Assembly (NCBI RefSeq): GCF_014202635.1 | Contig: NZ_JACHHD010000005.1 | Coordinates: 1 to 64,000, forward strand | Origin: Faecalicoccus acidiformans | GTDB lineage: Bacteria > Bacillota_I > Bacilli_A > Erysipelotrichales > Erysipelotrichaceae | Length of the DNA stretch: 64,000 nt | Direction of reading: 5' to 3' | Shown here: piece by piece, positions 32,584 to 41,743 of the stretch | How the letters are laid out: each line of letters starts with the position of its first letter | Numbering within the stretch: position 1 is the stretch's first letter | Notes under the pieces: generated by a model | What the model saw: the letters and a program-made list of their open reading frames with translations, nothing else | What the model was told of the DNA's origin: nothing | Database searches by the model: none | Position numbers and translations under genes: made by a program

Positions 32584-34536
32584 ATGAAAAAATGGATCAA
32601 TTATTTGCCCACTTTGTTTGTGGTTTTGATCGTCCTGTCTCTGTTTTTCTACAGTTCTCAGGGATCGACACGAACGATGAACTATACACAATTTAAAGAG
32701 ATGGCAGAAGATGCCCGGTTTGGAGATACCAATGTATCAATTTCGACATCGATCATTCATGTTGATGGTGTGCTTCAAGACGGAGATTCGAATATACAGT
32801 ACAGTGTGATCATTCCAAATTCAGAAGCAAATCTGGAATGGCTGGAAGATACCTTGACGGAAAACGGTGGCGAGATCACTGTGCAAGATCCAAATCAATC
32901 CAGTATTTGGATTACGCTGTTAGGCAACATTTTGCCGCTGGTGATCATCGGAGTTTTCTTTTACATCATGTTTGCGAAGATGGGCGGCGGAAGCAGTAAT
33001 AAGGCTTTTGAGTTTGCCAAATCGAAAGCGCGTGTCGAAACCAATGTCAAGACTAGATTTCGTGATGTAGCGGGGTGCGAAGAAGAAAAAGAAGAAGTAA
33101 AAGAAATTATCGATTATTTACGAAGTCCCAAGAAATTTACAGATATGGGCGCTCATATCCCTAAAGGGATCTTGATGGTAGGTCCTCCGGGAACGGGAAA
33201 GACTTTGCTTGCCAAAGCCGTGGCCGGCGAGGCGAATGTGCCGTTTTTCTCGATTTCCGGCTCTGATTTTGTTGAGATGTTTGTGGGGACCGGAGCCAGC
33301 CGTGTTCGTGATATGTTCAAGAACGCACAAAAGAGCGCTCCTTGTATTGTCTTTATCGATGAAATCGATGCCGTCGGCCGCCAGCGTGGTGCCGGCATGG
33401 GCGGAGGCAATGATGAACGTGAACAAACCTTGAACCAGTTGTTGGTAGAAATGGATGGTATGACCGATAACATCGGAATCGTAGTGATTGCCGCTACGAA
33501 CCGTCCGGATGTTTTGGATCCGGCCTTGTTAAGAAGCGGTCGTTTTGACCGACGTGTTACAGTCAACTTGCCGGATGTCAAAGGGCGTAAAGAGATCTTG
33601 GAAGTACATGCCCGCAATAAGAAATTGGCATCCGATGTATCTTTGGAAAATCTGGCGCGCCGCACACCAGGCTTCTCAGGGGCGGATTTGGCGAATGTTT
33701 TGAATGAAGGAGCGATTTTAGCGGTCCGGAATAAAGAAACCCAGATTACGATGACAGATCTTGATGAAGCTATTGATCGTGTCATGATGGGGCCAGCGAA
33801 AAAAAGCAAGAAATATACGGAAAAAGATAAGATGCTTGTATCGTATCATGAAGCCGGCCATGCCGTGATCGGCTTGAAATTAGAAGATGCGGATATGGTG
33901 CAGAAAGTGACGATCATTCCTCGTGGCGAGGCTGGCGGTTATAACTTGATGACGCCGCGAGAAGAAAAGTATTTCCATCGCAAGAGTGAATTTATCGCCC
34001 GCATCACAGGTTTATTAGGGGGCCGGACAGCCGAAGAGATCGTCTTTGGAGAAGTCAGTGCCGGGGCGGTCAATGATATCGAACAGTTAACGAAAATTGC
34101 GAAAAACATGGTTCGCGTTTATGGAATGTCATCCTTAGGGCCTATCCAGTATGCGGATCCGCAAGGCAATGTCTTCTTAGGAAGAGATTATACACAGGGC
34201 AGTTCTTATTCCGATGGGGTTGCGGATGAGATCGATAAAGAAGTTCGTGCCATTGTCGATGCCTGTCATCAGCAGTGTCGCCAGATCTTGACGGAAAATC
34301 GTGATTTGTTGGATCTGATTGCCAAAAATCTATTCGAGCACGAAACTTTGACAAACGAAGAGATCAATAATTTGATGAATTATGGTTCTCTGGAGGACCC
34401 TCATGCACCAAAGCCAGAACCACAACCCGAAAAAACACAACCGGATGTTCCGCCGATTCCTTCTAAAAATGCTGGCGTTGAACAAAAAGATCTGGATGAT
34501 GCATTGAGTGAATTGACAAAGAAAAAAGACGTGTAA
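32584..34536 (+). CDS. ftsH: ATP-dependent zinc metalloprotease FtsH
   Basis: About 650 residues from ATG 32584 (6 nt after AGGAGG). Two membrane segments (about 5-23 and 118-138) flank an extracytoplasmic domain. AAA domain: Walker [14 protein letters not shown], Walker [38 protein letters not shown]. Protease domain: SYHEAGHAV (HEAGH zinc site) and the third ligand region. The C-terminus is acidic/Pro-rich (PKPEPQPEK). It is a membrane hexamer that degrades misfolded membrane and regulatory proteins. A small hairpin terminator or attenuator covers its stop codon (34524-34551). Confidence 0.97.
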   Translation: MKKWINYLPTLFVVLIVLSLFFYSSQGSTRTMNYTQFKEMAEDARFGDTNVSISTSIIHVDGVLQDGDSNIQYSVIIPNSEANLEWLEDTLTENGGEITVQDPNQSSIWITLLGNILPLVIIGVFFYIMFAKMGGGSSNKAFEFAKSKARVETNVKTRFRDVAGCEEEKEEVKEIIDYLRSPKKFTDMGAHIPKGILMVGPPGTGKTLLAKAVAGEANVPFFSISGSDFVEMFVGTGASRVRDMFKNAQKSAPCIVFIDEIDAVGRQRGAGMGGGNDEREQTLNQLLVEMDGMTDNIGIVVIAATNRPDVLDPALLRSGRFDRRVTVNLPDVKGRKEILEVHARNKKLASDVSLENLARRTPGFSGADLANVLNEGAILAVRNKETQITMTDLDEAIDRVMMGPAKKSKKYTEKDKMLVSYHEAGHAVIGLKLEDADMVQKVTIIPRGEAGGYNLMTPREEKYFHRKSEFIARITGLLGGRTAEEIVFGEVSAGAVNDIEQLTKIAKNMVRVYGMSSLGPIQYADPQGNVFLGRDYTQGSSYSDGVADEIDKEVRAIVDACHQQCRQILTENRDLLDLIAKNLFEHETLTNEEINNLMNYGSLEDPHAPKPEPQPEKTQPDVPPIPSKNAGVEQKDLDDALSELTKKKDV

Positions 34537-34551
34537 AGCGTCTTTTCTTTT
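34524..34551 (+). terminator. Weak terminator/attenuator between ftsH and hslO
   Basis: AAAAGACG / CGTCTTTT stem with the ftsH stop codon in its loop, followed by CTTTT; it ends just before the hslO Shine-Dalgarno. Confidence 0.5.
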
Positions 34552-34561
34552 GGAGGAAAAA

Positions 34562-35443
34562 ATGAACGATACGATATGTAAAGCTTTGGTCTGCCAAGAC
34601 CATGTCCGTTTGTATTTGATCCGCAGTACCGATCTGGTCCAAGAGGCCAGAGATCGTTTCGATCTGTATCCTTGTGCTTGCGCAGCTTTGGGACGAACAT
34701 TATCGATAGGCTCTTTGATGGGGAGCATGTTAAAAGATGAAAAAGAGATGTTGACGATCTCGATCAATGGACATGGCCCCATTGGCTCTATCATCGTGGA
34801 TGCCTATCATGATGGCAGCGTTCGCGGTTTTTGTTCGAACCCTCATGTAGATACGGAATTCAAGGAAGCGGGAAAGCTGAATGTAGGAGCTGTTGTCGGA
34901 ACAGCGGGGACATTGACAGTGACGAAAGACTTGGGGATGCAGGAAAACTTTTCGGGCACTGTAGAATTGGTCAGCGGTGAAATTGGAGAAGATTTCGCTT
35001 ATTACTTCACAAAGAGCGAACAGACTCCGACGGCTGTCAGTGTGGGGGTGCTGGTCGATCCTAGCGGAAATGTGATCAGCGCCGGTGCTTTGATCTTGCA
35101 GGTGCTTCCGGATGCGACAGAAACAGATATTTCGATTTGTGAGCATGTAATCGAAGGCTTGAAACCGATGAGCACGATCATTGCGGAATATGATGATGTG
35201 TCTTTAGAAAGACTGGCTGAAGATCTGTTCGAAGATGCGCATATCTTGGAATCTAAGCCAGTTCGTTTCTTCTGCCCTTGTTCAAAAGAAAGAATGGCAA
35301 GAGCTTTGGCCACATTGAAAAAAGAAGATCTGCAGGCGATGATCGAAGAAGATCATGGAGCCCAGATCACTTGTAATTTCTGCAATGAACGCTATTCATT
35401 TACGGAAAAGGAGCTGCAGGAGATCTTAGATGAAAGGCTTTGA
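34562..35443 (+). CDS. hslO: Redox-regulated chaperone Hsp33
   Basis: About 293 residues from ATG 34562 ([25 protein letters not shown] upstream). Core domain followed by the linker and redox zinc switch: [10 protein letters not shown] (CxC) and [10 protein letters not shown] (CxxC). Oxidative stress releases zinc, forms disulfides and activates holdase function. The last 14 nt overlap dusB. Downstream of ftsH, so it may share its transcription. Confidence 0.95.
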   Translation: MNDTICKALVCQDHVRLYLIRSTDLVQEARDRFDLYPCACAALGRTLSIGSLMGSMLKDEKEMLTISINGHGPIGSIIVDAYHDGSVRGFCSNPHVDTEFKEAGKLNVGAVVGTAGTLTVTKDLGMQENFSGTVELVSGEIGEDFAYYFTKSEQTPTAVSVGVLVDPSGNVISAGALILQVLPDATETDISICEHVIEGLKPMSTIIAEYDDVSLERLAEDLFEDAHILESKPVRFFCPCSKERMARALATLKKEDLQAMIEEDHGAQITCNFCNERYSFTEKELQEILDERL

Positions 35444-36416
35444 GATTGGATCTGTCAAGATCGACAATCCTGTGATCGTCGCTCCTTTGGCCGGCGTCAG
35501 CAACATTGCGTTTCGACGTATCGCAAAAAAATTTGGAGCCGCTTTGGTATGCAATGAAATGGTCAGCGATAAAGCTCTTTATTATGCTTCACAAAAGACA
35601 TTTGAAATGTGTACCTGTGATCCGGGGGAGCATCCGGTCAGCTTTCAACTTTTTGGTCATGATGAAGAATCGGTTTTGTTCGGGGCTCGCTATTTGGATC
35701 AGAATACGGAATGCGACATCATAGACTTCAATATGGGATGCCCTGTCAATAAAGTGATCAAAGCCAAGGCAGGCAGCTATTTGATGAAGGACATTGAATA
35801 TGCCAAAGAATTGATGACAAAAGTCGTCAGAACGGTTTCAAAACCGGTGACCGTAAAGATGCGTATCGGCTTTGACAAAGATCATATCAACTGTGTTGAA
35901 CTGGCACAGGCTTTGGAAGCCGCTGGGGTGCAGGCTGTTACGGTCCATGGCAGGACTCGTTCACAAATGTATGAGGGAAATGCAGATTGGTCGTATATCA
36001 AGAAGGTAAAAGAAGCTGTTTCGATTCCTGTGATCGGCAATGGGGATGTGCGATCGGTGGAGGATTTTCATCGGATGATGAAGGAGACTGGATGTGATGC
36101 GGTTATGATTGGACGCGGAATCATCGGGAATCCTTTCCTGATCCAAGAATGTGTGGATTCCCTGACAGGTGCACGTCATGAATATTCTATAGAAGATCGA
36201 ATCGAAATCTGTTTAGAACATGCACAAGGTTTGATTCAGACAAAATCGGAAACGGTGGCGATGAAAGAGATGCGAGGGTTGGCTTCCTGGTATTTAAAAG
36301 GATTGCCGTGTGCCAAGATGTTTAAAAATCAGTGTTCATCGCTGGAAAGTTATCAAGATTTAGTCAGGATTCTTCAAGAGTATAAAAATCGATTGGATGA
36401 ATACGAAGGCCATTGA
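35430..36416 (+). CDS. dusB: tRNA-dihydrouridine synthase, DusB family
   Basis: 328 residues. TIM-barrel flavoprotein with [48 protein letters not shown] (catalytic Cys), [22 protein letters not shown] and NGDVRS...[10 protein letters not shown] for FMN phosphate. It reduces uridine to dihydrouridine in tRNA D-loops. It overlaps hslO, as in Bacillus where hslO and dus genes are neighbours. Confidence 0.94.
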   Translation: MKGFEIGSVKIDNPVIVAPLAGVSNIAFRRIAKKFGAALVCNEMVSDKALYYASQKTFEMCTCDPGEHPVSFQLFGHDEESVLFGARYLDQNTECDIIDFNMGCPVNKVIKAKAGSYLMKDIEYAKELMTKVVRTVSKPVTVKMRIGFDKDHINCVELAQALEAAGVQAVTVHGRTRSQMYEGNADWSYIKKVKEAVSIPVIGNGDVRSVEDFHRMMKETGCDAVMIGRGIIGNPFLIQECVDSLTGARHEYSIEDRIEICLEHAQGLIQTKSETVAMKEMRGLASWYLKGLPCAKMFKNQCSSLESYQDLVRILQEYKNRLDEYEGH

Positions 36417-36429
36417 GCCTTCTTTTTTT
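36405..36429 (+). terminator. Terminator after dusB
   Basis: GAAGGC / GCCTTC stem followed by T7. Confidence 0.8.
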
Positions 36430-36540
36430 GACTTAGACAGATATCGAAGTTTGTGTAACCGTTCACATTTTCCGAAAATGCACCTTTTCTATCCAGGTAA
36501 AGCGTTGTAAAATATAAGCATGAATTAAGGAGGTCTTAAA

Positions 36541-38373
36541 ATGGACCATAAAAAAACAAAAGCCTTTTTCGAAGGTCGAGAACTCAGAGCTTATAATATT
36601 TTTGGAGCCCATATCAAACCAAAATCTGTGGAATTCAGCGTGTGGGCCCCTCATGCACAGGCAATCAGCGTGGTAGGAACCTTTAACAATTGGGATCCGA
36701 AAAAGAATGTGATGAAAAAAGATGATCAAGGCATCTGGACATGCACCAGCCGGTCCGCCAAAGAAGGAGATTCTTATAAATTCAGAATCACACGAGCAAA
36801 TGGCGAAGTCGTTGACAAATCAGATCCTTACGCTTTCTATAGTGAACTTCGTCCAAATACCGCCAGCATCATTTCTTCTTTGAAGTTTGATACTTGGGAA
36901 GATCAAGAGTGGATGAAGAAGCGAAACAAAGGTTTTGATTCTCCTGTCAATATCTACGAGATCCATGTCGGCAGCTGGATCAAAGATGAAGACATGGTTG
37001 ATTTCGTGCACTATGACCAAATCATTCAAGAACTGATCATCCATTGTCAACAGAAGCATTATACGCATGTGGAAGTCATGCCGCTGAATGAATATCCTTT
37101 TGATGGATCTTGGGGATATCAGTGTACGGGATATTTTTCCAGCACTTCCCGATACGGAACCAATGCGCAGTTAATGCACTTTGTCAATGAACTGCATAAA
37201 GCGGGCATTGGGGTCATTATGGATTTTGTTCCTGTGCATTTTGTCCGTGATGATTATGCTTTGCGTTTATTCGATGGAACACCAACCTATGAATATGACC
37301 GCGAAGAAGACGCCAATTCTCAATGGGATACTTTGAATTTTAATTTGTGGAAAGAAGAAGTTCGGTCCTTTTTGATGAGTGCTGCCAATTTCTGGCTGGA
37401 AGTCTATCATTTTGACGGATTGCGAATGGATGCCATCAGTAATGCGATCTACTGGCATGGAAATAAAAATAATGGCGTGAACGAGGGTGCGTGTGATTTT
37501 ATGAAACGCATGAATTACATGCTCAATGAAGCTCATAATGGAAGTATTATGTTAATTGCGGAAGATTCAACCGATTTCCCGAATGTCACAAAGTCGACTT
37601 TAGATGGAGGACTGGGATTTGATTATAAATGGGATATGGGTTGGATGAACGATACATTGTCGTATTTGAAGAAGGACCCGATCTATCGTCAATGGCATCA
37701 TTATGATCTTACATTCTCCATGGCTTATTTCTACTCGGAACGCTTTATTTTGCCGTTCAGCCACGATGAAGTTGTCCATGGCAAAGCAACGATCGTCGAC
37801 AAGATGTGGGGAAGTTACGATGATAAATTCGCGCAGGCACGAGCCCTGTATGTTTATATGTTTACGCATCCTGGTAAAAAGCTGAACTTTATGGGCAATG
37901 ATATCGGGCAATTGCGTGAGTGGGATGAACAGAAGAGCTGTGACTGGTTCTTGCGCGAATATCCGATGCATGACTCTTTTGAACGATTCTTTGAAGAGTT
38001 AGGCAAGCTGTATACCGAGAACGATGCGTTCTGGAACAAGGACTATGATTGGACCAGCTTCCAGTGGATCGATGCGGACAATCAGTCCCAAAACTTATTT
38101 TCTTATATTCGGCGCGGACAAAAGAAAGACTATGTGATCGTTTTGAATTTCTCGACCAATGGATATGATCACCAGCAATTTGGTGTTCCGGATAAAGGAA
38201 TCTACAAAGAGATCATCAATACACAATGGAAACGATTCCATGGCAATTGGGAAAACGAAACTCCTCAGACTTGTCATTCGATTCGAATCCCTCGCCACAA
38301 TCAGCCGTATATGATTGAAATTAATGTACCGGCTTTAGGGGCTGCAGTATATGAAGTTGAAAAAGAGGATTGA
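36541..38373 (+). CDS. glgB: 1,4-alpha-glucan branching enzyme
   Basis: 610 residues. An N-terminal CBM48-like domain (about 25-110; VEFSVWAPHAQAISVVGTFN) precedes the GH13 barrel: MPLNEYPFDGSWGYQ, region II FDGLRMDAISNAIY (nucleophile Asp), region III IMLIAEDST (acid/base Glu) and region IV LPFSHDEVVHG. The C-terminal beta domain ends ALGAAVYEV. It introduces alpha-1,6 branches into glycogen-like glucans. AAGGAGG is well placed and TAAAAT lies about 30 nt upstream. No other glycogen gene is adjacent, which is unusual since glgB normally sits with glgCDAP. Confidence 0.94.
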   Translation: MDHKKTKAFFEGRELRAYNIFGAHIKPKSVEFSVWAPHAQAISVVGTFNNWDPKKNVMKKDDQGIWTCTSRSAKEGDSYKFRITRANGEVVDKSDPYAFYSELRPNTASIISSLKFDTWEDQEWMKKRNKGFDSPVNIYEIHVGSWIKDEDMVDFVHYDQIIQELIIHCQQKHYTHVEVMPLNEYPFDGSWGYQCTGYFSSTSRYGTNAQLMHFVNELHKAGIGVIMDFVPVHFVRDDYALRLFDGTPTYEYDREEDANSQWDTLNFNLWKEEVRSFLMSAANFWLEVYHFDGLRMDAISNAIYWHGNKNNGVNEGACDFMKRMNYMLNEAHNGSIMLIAEDSTDFPNVTKSTLDGGLGFDYKWDMGWMNDTLSYLKKDPIYRQWHHYDLTFSMAYFYSERFILPFSHDEVVHGKATIVDKMWGSYDDKFAQARALYVYMFTHPGKKLNFMGNDIGQLREWDEQKSCDWFLREYPMHDSFERFFEELGKLYTENDAFWNKDYDWTSFQWIDADNQSQNLFSYIRRGQKKDYVIVLNFSTNGYDHQQFGVPDKGIYKEIINTQWKRFHGNWENETPQTCHSIRIPRHNQPYMIEINVPALGAAVYEVEKED

Positions 38374-38387
38374 TTTCCTCTTTTTTT
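38361..38387 (+). terminator. Terminator after glgB
   Basis: AAAAGAGGA / TCCTCTTTT stem followed by a T run; its tail merges with the next promoter. Confidence 0.8.
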
Positions 38388-38406
38388 ATATTCTATAATG
38401 GGGCTT

Positions 38407-39015
38407 ATGAGTCACTATTTTGAAAATGATATGGATTTAAAGCACGATCCTCATGAATTGCGATTTGAAATCAATCAAAAAGAGTATTGCCTGAAGACCG
38501 ATGCCGGAGTTTTTAGTAAGGATCGTTTAGATACGGGGACAAGACTCTTGTTAGAGACACTATTGGAGAAAGAAAAGGATCCGGTTACTACTTTGGATCT
38601 GGGATGCGGTATCGGACCGGTGGGAATTGTTTTGAAAGATCAATGGAATACACAGATGACAATGATCGATATTAATCAAAGAGCAGTGGATCTGGCGAGT
38701 GCGAACTTGAAACGATATGCGTTTTATGCAGATCTTTTTTGTCAAGATGGTATACAGGAAGGACAATATGCCTGCATCGTATTCAATCCGCCGATTCGGG
38801 CAGGCAAAAAAGTGATCTATCGCCTTTTTCAGGAAGCTGTTGACCACTTGAGCCGGGAAGGCCGTTTATGGGTCGTGATGCGCAAACAACATGGTGCTCA
38901 AAGTGCGATTCAGTATCTGGAAAGCCTGGGATGTTCTGTGAAAAAAGTCAATCGGGAAAAAGGATTTTGGATTTTTACAGCGCAGAAGAAAAGCACTGAG
39001 TCATCTAAGGATTAA
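38407..39015 (+). CDS. RsmC-like class I methyltransferase
   Basis: About 202 residues from ATG 38407 (MSHYFENDMDLKHDPHELRF). MTS/RsmC family: TDAGVFSKDRLDTGTRLLLE, SAM motif I TLDLGCGIGPVGIVL (about 61-75), MIDINQRAVDLASANL and the catalytic FNPPIRAGK (NPPF-like). RsmC methylates G1207 of 16S rRNA; short Firmicute forms are usually annotated this way. An ATG 9 nt earlier overlaps TATAAT (38394-38399), so it cannot be the start; from 38407 the -10 is 7 nt upstream with TTGATT 18 bp before it: likely leaderless. Confidence 0.85.
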   Translation: MSHYFENDMDLKHDPHELRFEINQKEYCLKTDAGVFSKDRLDTGTRLLLETLLEKEKDPVTTLDLGCGIGPVGIVLKDQWNTQMTMIDINQRAVDLASANLKRYAFYADLFCQDGIQEGQYACIVFNPPIRAGKKVIYRLFQEAVDHLSREGRLWVVMRKQHGAQSAIQYLESLGCSVKKVNREKGFWIFTAQKKSTESSKD

Positions 39016-39034
39016 GATGGCTGAGTGCTTTTTT
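38991..39034. terminator. Bidirectional terminator between convergent genes
   Basis: A 16-bp imperfect stem AAGCACTGAGTCATCT / AGATGGCTGAGTGCTT, A-rich before and T-rich after; it overlaps both stop codons. Confidence 0.85.
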
Positions 39035-41503
39035 ATTGACCGATAAAACTTGTGATTCCAATTCGGTATTAGACATTCGTCGGGCTCCGTTTGCCAAGAT
39101 GGCATTTTGGATCAGGCCATCTCCGGTGGCAACTGTGATTCGGTATTTCCCTTTGAGTTCATGGACCTTTCGCTCTATATACTGATCTGCGCTCTGGCCG
39201 GTTCTTGTATAGACGATATCCAAACCTCCCTGACGAAAAGAAGATCCGATGTTATGTGGCAGACGCCAGCCGTCAAAGACCAAAAGAATTTTGATTTGAC
39301 GATATCCTTGAAAATTGGAAATCTGATCGATCAAGGCGTCGCGTGCCAAATCGATTTTTGAATTCCCAAAAGTGCGCAAAGAATTCCAGCTGAAAATCAT
39401 ATTATAGCCATCAATGATCAGACATTCTTCCTTTTTGGGTTCAGAGTTTACTTTTTGTTCGTTCAGATCGATCTTACGTTTGATTTTTTTTGGCTTTTTT
39501 TCTTCTCGTTTGTTCTTTCCGCCTAAAGTATTAAAGACATTTTTCAGCTCTTCTTCATTGACAGTGTGTCTCACTCTTTGATAACTGTGTTCGTTTTGGG
39601 ATTTGGGCTGGATGTGCATATATTCGGCAACTTCGTCATAAGGAATATACGTTCCCGATCCATGGAAACAAAAGATCGAACCGGTTGGATTTTTTAAATC
39701 AGCTTCACTGTCGTAGCCGATTTCCTTTACGATCTTTTCTTGTTCAGCGCATGGATAATATCCGTCTAAAACACAGCTGTAACGCCCGGCTCCTCTGGTA
39801 TAGGCCATGACCTCATTTTGATAATTCATCAGTGTGCGGACTGGCCCCTTCCCGCTGATTTCCATGGTTTCGTTTCCAAGATCCTCAATCTTGACTTCTG
39901 CTTGTCTGGATTCCAGATCGAATAGAGCTTTGCTTAGACGAGAAGAAGGAACTTGCAGAGTAAAGCGATAATACGGCTCCAGCAAGATCGATTCTGCCAT
40001 CTTTAACCCTTGACGAACGGCTCGGTAAGTGGCTTGGCGAAAATCTCCGCCTTCTGTATGTTTGAGATGACTTTTTCCGGCAATCAAAGTGATTTTCATA
40101 TCCGTGATCGGTGAACCGGTCAATACGCCGCGATGTCTTTTTTCTTTCAAGTGTGTCAAGATCAGTCTTTGCCAGTTCAAAGCCAGGTCGTCGCTGGATA
40201 GGTCGGCTTCAAACTGCAGTCCTTTGCCTCTGGCTAAAGGTTCAAGCCGAAGATGGACCTCGGCATAGTGGCGCAAAGGTTCAAAATGCCCCATGCCAAT
40301 CACAGGTACCTTAATGGTTTCTTTATATAAAACTCGATCCAATCCAAAACCGACTGAGATTCCAGAGAGAGTCTCGATGCGTTTTTGAAGAACTTCCATT
40401 TGAATGTCACCCATCAGGCGCAAGCTGATTTGATGAGTGTTTTCGTTCATCTCGATCTGTAAAGAAGGATCTTCATTAGCCAGCTGATCCAGAATATCTT
40501 TTATTTCTAAGGGATCCACTCCTTGAGGAAGAAGAAGCCGATAGTTCAAATAAGCGTTGAGCATCGGGGGCGGAGAATCTTTTTCAAATCCTAGGCCTTG
40601 TCCTATTTCCGCATGCTCGATACCCTTTAGGGCAACTACCATGCCAGCCTGTGCTTGCGAAAGAAGCTGATACGAAGGGCCGTTATAAAGGCGGATCTGA
40701 TCCACTTTTTCGGTTTCTGAAATTTTTTGTTTTGGTTTCAAAGAGCCGCCTGTGATCTTGATGTGCGTCAAGCGGTTGCCTTGTCCATCTTTTGTGATCT
40801 TAAAGATACGGGCCCCAAACTCGGGCGGATAAAGGGGGGACTCGAAAAGCTGGATCATTTGATCCATCAATTCTTTCACTCCGTTATTCTTTAGAGCAGA
40901 CCCGAAAAAAACAGGAAAGAATTTTCGCTGTAAAAAAGCTTCCTGGATCATCTCTTGCGCTAAAGAGCCGTTTTCCATATAGGCATCCAATAAGGTATCA
41001 TCGCACAAGGAAACTTGTTCTTCAAAATCATCAGCAGAAGGAACTGCCATATGAGGAGAACATCGATCTTCCAGATCTTGAAGCAACTCTTCGGGCGAAT
41101 GATACGAGATATCCATCTTATTGATGAATACAATGACAGGGATATGATAGGACTCTAAGCATTTCCAAATGGTCTCGGTATGGGATTGTACACCATCCTG
41201 GCCATTGATGATCAAAACGGCTAAGTCCAAGATTCCTAAGGTGCGCTCCATTTCACTGGAAAAATCGATATGCCCGGGGGTGTCGATCAAAAAAATCTGA
41301 GCATCCTTATAGTTGAATGAAGCCTCTTTGGAGTATATCGTGATTCCGCGGTCGCGCTCTTGTGCATCGTAATCTAAAAATGCATCTTGATGATCGACGC
41401 GTCCCGCTTTTTTTAATAAGCCTGCATTGACAAGCATGCTTTCGATCGTGGTGGTTTTGCCGGCATCGACATGGGCAAGAATGCCTACAGTGATATATTT
41501 CAT
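39005..41503 (-). CDS. TetM/EF-G-like translational GTPase fused to a YacP/Rae1-type NYN nuclease domain
   Basis: About 832 residues from ATG 41503. Residues 1 to about 640 follow the ribosomal-protection/EF-G layout: ILAHVDAGKTTT (G1), RDRGITIYS (G2), DTPGHIDF (G3), FINKMD (G4), GSALKNNG (G5), then domains II-V. In domain IV the position of the TetM drug-displacing loop (YSPVS in TetM) reads SHLKHTEGGDFR, so tetracycline resistance is not implied. A basic linker (about 655-690) leads to an NYN/PIN-like domain (about 692-832) with all four expected acidic positions: IIDGYNMIF, LLVFDGW, SADQYIERK and VATGDGLIQ. That domain resembles B. subtilis YacP/Rae1, a ribosome-associated A-site mRNA endonuclease. 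TTGTTT-N18-TAGAAT lies 7 nt before the ATG with no Shine-Dalgarno. Confidence 0.88.
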   Translation of the reverse strand: MKYITVGILAHVDAGKTTTIESMLVNAGLLKKAGRVDHQDAFLDYDAQERDRGITIYSKEASFNYKDAQIFLIDTPGHIDFSSEMERTLGILDLAVLIINGQDGVQSHTETIWKCLESYHIPVIVFINKMDISYHSPEELLQDLEDRCSPHMAVPSADDFEEQVSLCDDTLLDAYMENGSLAQEMIQEAFLQRKFFPVFFGSALKNNGVKELMDQMIQLFESPLYPPEFGARIFKITKDGQGNRLTHIKITGGSLKPKQKISETEKVDQIRLYNGPSYQLLSQAQAGMVVALKGIEHAEIGQGLGFEKDSPPPMLNAYLNYRLLLPQGVDPLEIKDILDQLANEDPSLQIEMNENTHQISLRLMGDIQMEVLQKRIETLSGISVGFGLDRVLYKETIKVPVIGMGHFEPLRHYAEVHLRLEPLARGKGLQFEADLSSDDLALNWQRLILTHLKEKRHRGVLTGSPITDMKITLIAGKSHLKHTEGGDFRQATYRAVRQGLKMAESILLEPYYRFTLQVPSSRLSKALFDLESRQAEVKIEDLGNETMEISGKGPVRTLMNYQNEVMAYTRGAGRYSCVLDGYYPCAEQEKIVKEIGYDSEADLKNPTGSIFCFHGSGTYIPYDEVAEYMHIQPKSQNEHSYQRVRHTVNEEELKNVFNTLGGKNKREEKKPKKIKRKIDLNEQKVNSEPKKEECLIIDGYNMIFSWNSLRTFGNSKIDLARDALIDQISNFQGYRQIKILLVFDGWRLPHNIGSSFRQGGLDIVYTRTGQSADQYIERKVHELKGKYRITVATGDGLIQNAILANGARRMSNTELESQVLSVNKKALSHLNP

Positions 41504-41538
41504 GTTTTCTATTCTATCACGCTTTGAAAAAATCAAAC

Positions 41539-41563
41539 AAAAAAACGCCTAAAAAGGCGTTTT
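41539..41563 (-). terminator. Terminator after tRNA-Ser
   Basis: On the minus strand AACGCC-TTTTTA-GGCGTT followed by a T run, directly after the tRNA 3' end. Its tail overlaps the -35 of the downstream GTPase-NYN gene. Confidence 0.75.
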
Positions 41564-41570
41564 GGACAAA

Positions 41571-41659
41571 TGGCGGAGACGGTGGGATTCGAACCCACGT
41601 GCCCGTGAAGGCAACTCGATTTCGAGTCGAGCTCGTTATGACCACTTCGATACGTCTCC
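41571..41659 (-). tRNA. tRNA-Ser, anticodon CGA
   Basis: Reverse strand: acceptor GGAGACG pairs with CGTCTCC, discriminator G, and CCA encoded (41573-41571). The anticodon arm is CTCGA-CTCGAAA-TCGAG, giving anticodon CGA for codon TCG. The long variable arm and the T loop GGTTCGAATCC are class II features expected of serine. Confidence 0.97.
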
Positions 41660-41708
41660 GTGCTCAAGTATTGTATCATAAAAGTAAGCGGATAGTAACT
41701 AAATTTCA

Positions 41709-41743
41709 TTGAATCAAAGATTTTGATTTGATATACTCGCGGT
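41709..41743 (+). promoter_or_regulatory. CDF transporter promoter, probable leaderless mRNA
   Basis: TTGAAT (41709-41714), 17-bp spacer, TATACT (41732-41737), 6 nt to ATG 41744. Confidence 0.7.

Noticed and set aside
39005-41503. Annotation as a tetracycline resistance protein
   Set aside because: Overall TetM-like, but the domain IV loop needed for drug displacement is different and the protein carries a nuclease domain.
41539-41563. Riboswitch before the GTPase-NYN gene
   Set aside because: The hairpin is simply the terminator of tRNA-Ser; the gene's promoter follows it and leaves no room for a leader.
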